A stretch of DNA of 36,143 bases from Actinomycetes bacterium. Its GTDB lineage: Bacteria > Actinomycetota > Actinomycetes > Propionibacteriales > Propionibacteriaceae. Made by a program: the position numbers and the translations under genes. Location: positions 1-36,143 of the forward strand of contig JAEZGC010000205.1 of the NCBI GenBank assembly GCA_023437345.1. Reading direction: 5' to 3'. Numbering within the stretch: the first letter of the stretch is position 1; each line of letters starts with the position of its first letter. Of the stretch, positions 30,792 through 36,143 are shown in pieces. Under the pieces are notes generated by a model that did not search any database, had not been told where the DNA came from, and saw only the letters and a program-made list of their open reading frames with translations.

Positions 30792-32375
30792 TCAGCGGGC
30801 CAGCGCCACCGCCCGGGACTCCCTCACGACGGTCACCTTGATGCTGCCCGGATAGGTGAGCTCGCCCTCGACCTCCTTGGCGATCTCGCGGGCAATCGCC
30901 TGGGACTCGGCGTCGCTGACCTGGTCCGGGGCCACCATCACCCGCACCTCACGGCCGGCCTGCATGGCGAACACCTTGTCGACTCCCTGGTGGGAGCGGG
31001 CGATCTCCTCCAGGCGTTGCAGCCGCTTGACGTAGATCTCAAGGCTCTCCCGGCGGGCGCCCGGGCGGCTGCCGCTGATCGCGTCCGCAGCCTGGACCAG
31101 GACCGCCTCGACGGTGGCCGGTTCGACCTCGTTGTGGTGGGCGGCGATGGCGTGGACGATGTCGGGGTGCTCGCCGTGGCGTCGGGCCAGGTCAGCCCCG
31201 ACGCTGGCGTGGGACCCTTCGGCCTCATGGGTCATCGCCTTGCCGATGTCGTGGAGGAAGGCCGCCCTGCGGCAGAACTGCACGTCCAGGCCGAGTTCGG
31301 CCGCCATCAGGGCCGCCACGTGGCCGCTCTCGACCAGGTGGGCCAGTACGTTCTGGCCGTAGGAGGTGCGGTACCTCAGCGCGCCGAGGTACGGCATCAG
31401 ACCTGGATCGAGGTCGGTGATGCCCATCTCCAGCAGTGCGTCCTCGGCGGCCCGCAGGCAGAGTTCCTCGATGCGGCGCTGGCTGCGCTCGTGGACCTCC
31501 TCGATCCGTGCCGGATGGATGCGTCCGTCTGCCACGAGCTCGGTGAGGGTGAGACGGGCGGTCTCCCGGCGAACCGGGTCGAAGCAGGACAGCAGCACGC
31601 TCTCGGGAGTGTCGTCGATCATCACGTTCACGCCGGTGACCTGCTCGAAGGCGCGGATGTTGCGGCCCTCCCGTCCGATGATCCGGCCCTTCATCTCGTC
31701 GCTGGGCAGCGCGACGGTGGCGACCACCGACTCGGTGGTCTGCTCGGCAGCCAGCCGCTGGATAGCGCCGACTATCACCTTCCTGGCTCGTGCCTCTCCG
31801 GTGCGCAGCGCCTCAGTCTCCAGGTCGCGGGCCAGCTGGGCGGCGTGCAGGCGTTCCTCGCGTTCGATCTGCGCGAGGAGCTCCGCGCGGGCGGCGGCGG
31901 GTGTGGTGTCGGCGAGGCGGGCGACGTGCTCGAGGTGGCTGGCCCTTGCCTGTTCCAGCTCGGTCGCCTGGTGGTCGAGGTCGGTCCGCCGACGCGCGAG
32001 CTGGTCGCGCTCGGCGGCCAGCTCGGCGACCTGACGAGCCACCACGGCCTCCCGTTCGGCAAGGCGGGACTCCCGGGAACGAAGGTCAGCGTCCAGGCCC
32101 GGATCCACCGGGGCCGCGGCGGGACGGCGCTGTTGTGGTCTTGCCTGTTTCGCCTGCTGCTCCGCCCGGGGCTTGCGGCCGGACTTGGGGCGCAGGTCGG
32201 GCAGGTTGGGCAACTGGAGGGCGCTGCGGCGTCGCTCCTCCTCGACCGCCCGGCGTGCCTCCTGGTGGACGCTGCGGCGCTGCAGCCGCAGGCTGACCAG
32301 CAGTCCGATGGCAAGGATCAAGATGGCGACCCCGAGCGCCACCGTCGCGATCACCAGAACCTGCATCATGTCCAT
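30792..32375 (-). CDS. rny: Ribonuclease Y
   Basis: RNase Y is a membrane-anchored endoribonuclease that starts mRNA decay. The 527-residue protein has one N-terminal transmembrane helix (about 5-30), a long charged coiled coil (about 40-210), a KH domain with GRIIGREGRN (230-239) and ENA-like TGVNVMIDDTPESVLLSCFD, and an HD domain with His375-Asp376 (FLHDIGKAM) and HHNEVEP. Pro/Arg-rich sequence breaks the coiled coil near 60-90, which is longer than in Bacillus. ATG 32375 is chosen because AGGAGG is 5 nt upstream. It lies between miaB and recX and has its own promoter (32539-32567). Confidence 0.95.
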   Translation of the reverse strand: MDMMQVLVIATVALGVAILILAIGLLVSLRLQRRSVHQEARRAVEEERRRSALQLPNLPDLRPKSGRKPRAEQQAKQARPQQRRPAAAPVDPGLDADLRSRESRLAEREAVVARQVAELAAERDQLARRRTDLDHQATELEQARASHLEHVARLADTTPAAARAELLAQIEREERLHAAQLARDLETEALRTGEARARKVIVGAIQRLAAEQTTESVVATVALPSDEMKGRIIGREGRNIRAFEQVTGVNVMIDDTPESVLLSCFDPVRRETARLTLTELVADGRIHPARIEEVHERSQRRIEELCLRAAEDALLEMGITDLDPGLMPYLGALRYRTSYGQNVLAHLVESGHVAALMAAELGLDVQFCRRAAFLHDIGKAMTHEAEGSHASVGADLARRHGEHPDIVHAIAAHHNEVEPATVEAVLVQAADAISGSRPGARRESLEIYVKRLQRLEEIARSHQGVDKVFAMQAGREVRVMVAPDQVSDAESQAIAREIAKEVEGELTYPGSIKVTVVRESRAVALAR

Positions 32376-32444
32376 GGCGTCCTCCTGGCCGGGGTGTGGC
32401 TCTCCGGGGGTCACCAAGGGGGTCCAGCGGTCCAGCGCCGCCTA

Positions 32445-32470
32445 GGCGTCCCGGATGAACCCGGAACGCC
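32445..32470 (-). ncRNA. Hairpin in the rny 5' leader
   Basis: In the minus-strand transcript GGCGUUCCGG and CCGGGACGCC form a 10-bp stem with one G-U pair and a 6-nt loop. A second small stem GGGG-N7-CCCC lies just before it (near 32477-32491). Both are inside the leader of about 155 nt predicted from the rny promoter, which suggests post-transcriptional control. No known riboswitch was recognised. Confidence 0.4.
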
Positions 32471-32538
32471 TGACGGTGGGGTTTCAGTCCCCGATCAGCC
32501 TTGCTCTCTTGGTGGTGGCCCACGGCGCACCTGCTGCC

Positions 32539-32567
32539 ACGCTAGGCCTGCGCCGCCACATCCGCAA
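32539..32567 (-). promoter_or_regulatory. rny promoter
   Basis: TTGCGG (32567-32562) and TAGCGT (32544-32539) on the minus strand have a 17-bp spacer. Transcription would start near 32532 and give a leader of about 155 nt before ATG 32375. Confidence 0.55.
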
Positions 32568-32581
32568 GCAAGGCGGCACCC

Positions 32582-33079
32582 TCACTCGAGGTCAGGGTCA
32601 GGCAGCTCGGGGTCGTCGAGCACCTGCCGCACCACGGCCGCGATCACCCCGCTGCCGAAGCCGCGGCGCTGCAGCGCGGCGGACAGCCTGCGGTAACGCA
32701 CCTGCCGGTCGAGCCCGGCCATGGATCGTGCCTTGCGCTGCGCCAGCGCCAGCGCGGCCTCCGCATCGTCTCCCGGATCGCGGGCGGCCAGCGCCTCGTC
32801 GATCAGCTCGGCGGCAACCCCCTTCTGCGCCAACTCCTGGGCAAGCACGCGGCGACCGCGCTGCCGACGCGCACCCGCCGCCACCCAGTCGCGCGCGAAC
32901 GCGGCGTCGTTCAGCAGGCCCACCTCGGTGAACCGGTCGAGCACCTCACCGGCCGCCTCGGTCGGCACGTTGCGACGGGCCAGCGCGGCCGCCAGCTCGG
33001 CTCGGGTGCGTTGCCGGACGGTGAGCTGCCGCAGCGCTATCTCGCGTGCGACAGCTACCGGATCGGCGTCGTCGGCCAC
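32582..33079 (-). CDS. recX: Regulatory protein RecX
   Basis: RecX binds RecA filaments and limits their growth. The 165-residue protein shows the three-helix repeats of the family: ALRQLTVRQRTRAELAAALA, VLDRFTEVGLLNDAAFARDW, RVLAQELAQKGVAAELIDEA and YRRLSAALQRRGFGSGVI. The GTG at 33079 lies 2 nt after the recA stop, so the two are co-translated, as in other actinobacteria. It therefore shares the recA promoters and is induced by DNA damage. Confidence 0.94.
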   Translation of the reverse strand: MADDADPVAVAREIALRQLTVRQRTRAELAAALARRNVPTEAAGEVLDRFTEVGLLNDAAFARDWVAAGARRQRGRRVLAQELAQKGVAAELIDEALAARDPGDDAEAALALAQRKARSMAGLDRQVRYRRLSAALQRRGFGSGVIAAVVRQVLDDPELPDPDLE

Positions 33080-33081
33080 GC

Positions 33082-34125
<1,044 letters not shown>

Positions 34126-34156
34126 CAACCTGTCCCTTCCTCGAACCGATGCCTTC

Positions 34157-34179
34157 ACCCTAGGAACCGCCACTGACAA
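34157..34179 (-). promoter_or_regulatory. PafBC-type (RecA-NDp) promoter of recA
   Basis: On the minus strand TTGTCAGTGGC-N6-TAGGGT matches the RecA-NDp consensus (TTGTCRGTGGC-N6-TANNNT) at every fixed position. In mycobacteria this motif is used by the activator PafBC for LexA-independent DNA-damage induction. The start site would be about 25 nt upstream of ATG 34125. Confidence 0.85.
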
Positions 34180-34199
34180 TGCGTCAGGAAGTTGTGGGC

Positions 34200-34240
34200 C
34201 CTGTGGATGACGGCTCGGAAGTCTCGACGTCGTCCACAGG
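34200..34240. repeat. Inverted repeat of DnaA-like motifs between the two recA promoters
   Basis: CCTGTGGATGACG (34200-34212) pairs with CGTCGTCCACAGG (34228-34240), 12 of 13 positions plus one G-T pair, with a 15-nt loop. Each arm contains a TGTGGAYGA motif resembling a DnaA box. The transcript from the LexA-controlled promoter would carry it as a hairpin. Confidence 0.55.
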
Positions 34241-34266
34241 CTAGGCGAACATCTGTTCGAAATCGA
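34238..34266 (-). promoter_or_regulatory. LexA-controlled distal recA promoter
   Basis: On the minus strand TCGATT (34266-34261) and TAGCCT (34243-34238) have a 17-bp spacer. The perfect SOS box fills that spacer. Transcription would start near 34231, about 105 nt before recA. Confidence 0.5.
34246..34259. promoter_or_regulatory. SOS (LexA) box of recA
   Basis: CGAACATCTGTTCG is a perfect CGAAC-N4-GTTCG box, identical to the one in front of the small membrane protein gene at 22541-22554. Confidence 0.92.
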
Positions 34267-34281
34267 GCGACACGCGGTTTG

Positions 34282-34476
34282 TCAGCGAAGGTGTTCAGGG
34301 ATGTCGAGACTGGCGCCGGCGACCAGCCAGATCCGCTTCACCGGGAGTCCGGCGGCCAGCGCCTCGACCACCGTCCGGCCGCCGAGGTCAGCGTGCACCA
34401 CCGAGTCCGCCCAGACGGCGGCGTAGGCATTGCCGAGGGCGGCGCGCAGCCGCGCCCAGAGTTCGGTTTCGCGCAT
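34282..34476 (-). CDS. DUF3046 protein
   Basis: This 64-residue protein (MRETELWARLRAALGNAYAA, then LGGRTVVEALAAGLPVKRIW and DIPEHLR) is a typical DUF3046 member. The family is found just upstream of recA across actinobacteria; its function is unknown. The ATG at 34476 lies 7 nt behind the clgR stop, so the two are probably co-translated. There is no clear ribosome binding site. Confidence 0.9.
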   Translation of the reverse strand: MRETELWARLRAALGNAYAAVWADSVVHADLGGRTVVEALAAGLPVKRIWLVAGASLDIPEHLR

Positions 34477-34483
34477 CCGCGGC

Positions 34484-34789
34484 TCAGGCGGCAGCGACGG
34501 TCTCGCTGCGGACCGGGAGCTGGGTGACCGCCCGGTGGGCGTCGATGTGGTCGCTGACCAGCCGCAACAGGGTGGACAGCGGTACCCCGAGAGCGCCGCA
34601 GATGGCGTTCAGCAGTTCGCTTGACGCTTCCTTCTGGCCGCGCTCGATCTCGGAGAGGTAGCCGAGGCTGACCCGAGCCTGGGCCGACACTTCGCGCAGG
34701 GTGAGCTTCTCGGCGGTCCGGAGCTCGCGCAGCGCTTCACCGAGCGCCTCGCGCATCAGCACCGGGCGTTCCGGGAGCGTCGTCACCAT
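34484..34789 (-). CDS. clgR: XRE-family transcriptional regulator ClgR
   Basis: ClgR activates Clp protease and chaperone genes in actinobacteria. The 101-residue protein has a HTH_3/XRE domain at about 16-70 (ALRELRTAEKLTLREVSAQA, RVSLGYLSEIERGQKEASSE, LLNAICGALGVPLSTLLRLV) and an Ala/Val-rich tail ending ETVAAA. Small C-terminal residues like these can be a Clp degradation signal, which is known for ClgR. ATG 34789 is 6 nt past TAGAGT, fitting a leaderless transcript. It is downstream of cinA and upstream of DUF3046-recA. Confidence 0.9.
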   Translation of the reverse strand: MVTTLPERPVLMREALGEALRELRTAEKLTLREVSAQARVSLGYLSEIERGQKEASSELLNAICGALGVPLSTLLRLVSDHIDAHRAVTQLPVRSETVAAA

Positions 34790-34795
34790 GCGTGC

Positions 34796-34801
34796 ACTCT
34801 A
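34796..34801 (-). promoter_or_regulatory. -10 box of clgR (leaderless)
   Basis: TAGAGT on the minus strand is followed by 6 nt and ATG 34789. No ribosome binding site is visible before that ATG. This separates clgR from the cinA-pgsA-rimO run. Confidence 0.55.
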
Positions 34802-34860
34802 CCTGTCGGTGGGAACGGAGTCTGGACGCTGGTACAACACCACGCCGGGCGGGCTTGTTC

Positions 34861-35343
34861 CTAGCCAGCGAAGCCCCTCAGGTGCTCCTCCAGCAGTTCG
34901 AGCGCGGCGGCCACGCTCTGGTCGCGGATCGCCTCCCGGTCTCCGGTGAAGCTGCACCGGCGGGCGGCCGAACCCTGCGGGCCGGCCACCGCCAGCCACA
35001 CCGTACCGGGTGGGTGGCCCTCCTGCGGGTCCGGCCCGGCGACACCGGTGGTGGCGAGCGCCCAGTCGGCGCCGGTGGCGTCGCGGACCCCGGCGGCCAT
35101 CGCCAGGGCGGTCGGCCGAGACACCGCACCCTCCTCGCGCAGCACGTCGCCTGCGACGCCCAGCAGACGCTCTTTCAGGTCGGTCGCGTAGGCGACGATG
35201 CCGCCCCGAAACACCGCCGACGCGCCGGGAACCGAGGTGAGCGTGGCTCCGAGCAGCCCGCCCGTGAGCGACTCGGCAGTGGCGAGGGAGAGACCGAGGT
35301 CCCGCAGCAGGCCGACGACCCGGACGGGCAGCGGGTCAGGCAC
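34861..35343 (-). CDS. cinA: CinA C-terminal domain amidohydrolase (nicotinamide-nucleotide amidase type)
   Basis: The PncC/CinA-C domain removes the amide from nicotinamide mononucleotide in pyridine nucleotide salvage. The 160-residue protein is the single-domain form usual in actinobacteria and lacks the N-terminal MoCF domain of full CinA. It shows LSLATAESLTGGLLGATLTS (nucleophile Ser), VFRGGIVAYATDLKERLLGV and TTGVAGPDPQEGHPPGTVWL. The GTG at 35343 overlaps the pgsA stop by 8 nt; a GTG at 35358 is also possible and neither has a strong ribosome binding site. It is translated with pgsA. Confidence 0.9.
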   Translation of the reverse strand: MPDPLPVRVVGLLRDLGLSLATAESLTGGLLGATLTSVPGASAVFRGGIVAYATDLKERLLGVAGDVLREEGAVSRPTALAMAAGVRDATGADWALATTGVAGPDPQEGHPPGTVWLAVAGPQGSAARRCSFTGDREAIRDQSVAAALELLEEHLRGFAG

Positions 35344-35956
35344 CTGGATCGGGCTCACGCGCGGCGAGCGCCGCGCTGCGCAGCCGCCAGGCCGCCACGA
35401 CGTACTGCAGTCCGGTGACGACCGTGAGGACGAAGGCGGCACCCATCACCAGCCAGGCCAGCCAGAACCAGAACGGGAACGGGCCGGCGGTCTGCCAGAT
35501 CGGGTACGGCAAGAACATCAGCAGCGCCACCGACTGCAGGACGGTCTTCAGCTTGCCGCCGGGCGCCGCCGCCATCACCTCGTACTTCAGCATCTGCACC
35601 CGCATCCAGGTGACCCCCCACTCGCGCACGAGGATGATCGCGGTCACCCACCACGGCAACTCGCCGAGGATGCTCAGGCCGATGAAGGCGGCCCCGGTCA
35701 GCGCCTTGTCGGCGATCGGGTCCCAGAGCTTGCCGAAGTCGCTGACCAGCCCGTACTTGCGGGCCAGCCGGCCGTCGAACAGGTCGGTGAGGATCGCGAC
35801 CCCGAAGACGACAGTCGCTGCCAGCCGCCACGAGAACTCGCCGGGGCCGGCGAACAGCAGCCAGACGAAGACCGGGACGAGAACCAGTCGCAGCACGGTG
35901 AGCGCATTGGGCAGCCACGCCGGGACGCCGGTTCCGCTCCCGGCCTGCCGGGTCAT
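35336..35956 (-). CDS. pgsA: CDP-alcohol phosphatidyltransferase, PgsA-type (glycerophosphate)
   Basis: This enzyme transfers a phosphatidyl group from CDP-diacylglycerol to an alcohol, most likely glycerol 3-phosphate, giving phosphatidylglycerol phosphate. The 206-residue membrane protein has the active-site signature Asp58-X2-Asp61-Gly62-X2-Ala65-Arg66-X8-Gly75-X3-Asp79-X3-Asp83 (TDLFDGRLARKYGLVSDFGK). About six hydrophobic helices are visible. The substrate cannot be proved from sequence; PLPNALTVLR-like WLPNALTVLRLVLVP fits PgsA. ATG 35956 overlaps the rimO stop by 4 nt (ATGA). Confidence 0.9.
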   Translation of the reverse strand: MTRQAGSGTGVPAWLPNALTVLRLVLVPVFVWLLFAGPGEFSWRLAATVVFGVAILTDLFDGRLARKYGLVSDFGKLWDPIADKALTGAAFIGLSILGELPWWVTAIILVREWGVTWMRVQMLKYEVMAAAPGGKLKTVLQSVALLMFLPYPIWQTAGPFPFWFWLAWLVMGAAFVLTVVTGLQYVVAAWRLRSAALAAREPDPGA

Positions 35957-36143
35957 CGGTTCTCCACTTCAACCACCAGGTCCACTCCGTCCGCTTCGGT
36001 GACCCTACCCCAGCCGAGCCGGCCGGCAGTGGTGGACGGGTCAAGGCCCAGCAGGGTGGTCGATCCGTCGGTCTCTGGCCCCTGGTGCGCCACGCGCCCC
36101 AGCCAGCCGTCCGGCTCGCGCTCCTCCACAAGGAAGGCAACCC
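35953..36143 (-). CDS. rimO: Ribosomal protein S12 methylthiotransferase RimO, C-terminal end only
   Basis: The frame enters from the right window edge and encodes at least 63 residues ending VVEVENR. The part GRVAHQGPETDGSTTLLGLD, with VTEADGVDLVVEVE, matches the TRAM domain at the RimO C-terminus. RimO methylthiolates Asp of ribosomal protein S12. The radical SAM domain would lie outside the window. The stop overlaps pgsA by 4 nt, forming a rimO-pgsA-cinA operon as in other actinobacteria. Confidence 0.85.
   Translation of the reverse strand, partial: VAFLVEEREPDGWLGRVAHQGPETDGSTTLLGLDPSTTAGRLGWGRVTEADGVDLVVEVENR

Noticed and set aside
30729..32696. 655-codon open frame on the plus strand opposite rny
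   Set aside because: It runs antisense to the RNase Y KH and HD domains and has no family features.

Overview
This window is a chromosomal segment of a high-GC actinobacterium. The housekeeping order (sigA, sigB, lexA, nrdR-nrdJ, hflX-dapF-miaA, miaB, rny, recA-recX, clgR, cinA, pgsA, rimO), a Cheo-type SOS box (CGAAC-N4-GTTCG), a PafBC/RecA-NDp promoter on recA and many leaderless starts all fit Actinomycetota. RNase Y, CueP and the gene order suggest Propionibacteriales; that placement is inferred without a database search.

Left end (1-1621): a divergent pair, a truncated DUF4386 membrane protein and a TetR regulator with two GTGTAC-type palindromes between them, closed by a 16-bp hairpin. 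It uses more CTC leucine codons than its neighbours and looks like an accessory module. Next come sigA, an S9 prolyl oligopeptidase and sigB (1640-6468), then a PAC2-tesB pair read leftwards.

8405-11546 is a compact leftward metal-stress locus: OmpR-type regulator, histidine kinase, a DUF6803-like membrane protein and a CueP-family lipoprotein. Three TGAAG-type repeats spaced exactly 11 bp precede the last two genes and are the probable regulator site. hrpA, a tandem universal stress protein, a PNPOx-like flavin protein, a TY-Chap/YbjN-like protein and a small VTT (DedA-like) protein follow.

18393-23741 holds DNA precursor and SOS control. nrdJ and nrdR are read leftwards from a promoter covered by two NrdR-box-like sites and a phased cluster of DnaA-box-like motifs. 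A small SOS-controlled membrane protein gene lies divergent from lexA. Between them are two perfect SOS boxes, one imperfect SOS box and an intergenic element with a 43-nt exact core present twice.

23751-36143 is a mainly leftward core block: dinG-like helicase, hflX-dapF-miaA (overlapping), a decayed antitoxin-like pseudogene, miaB, rny with a structured leader, recX-recA, DUF3046, clgR, cinA-pgsA-rimO (overlapping). recA has both a PafBC-type promoter and a LexA box, so the window carries lexA, recA, recX, a dinG-like helicase and an uncharacterised SOS membrane protein in 12 kb. No rRNA, tRNA, CRISPR array, insertion sequence or replication origin was seen.
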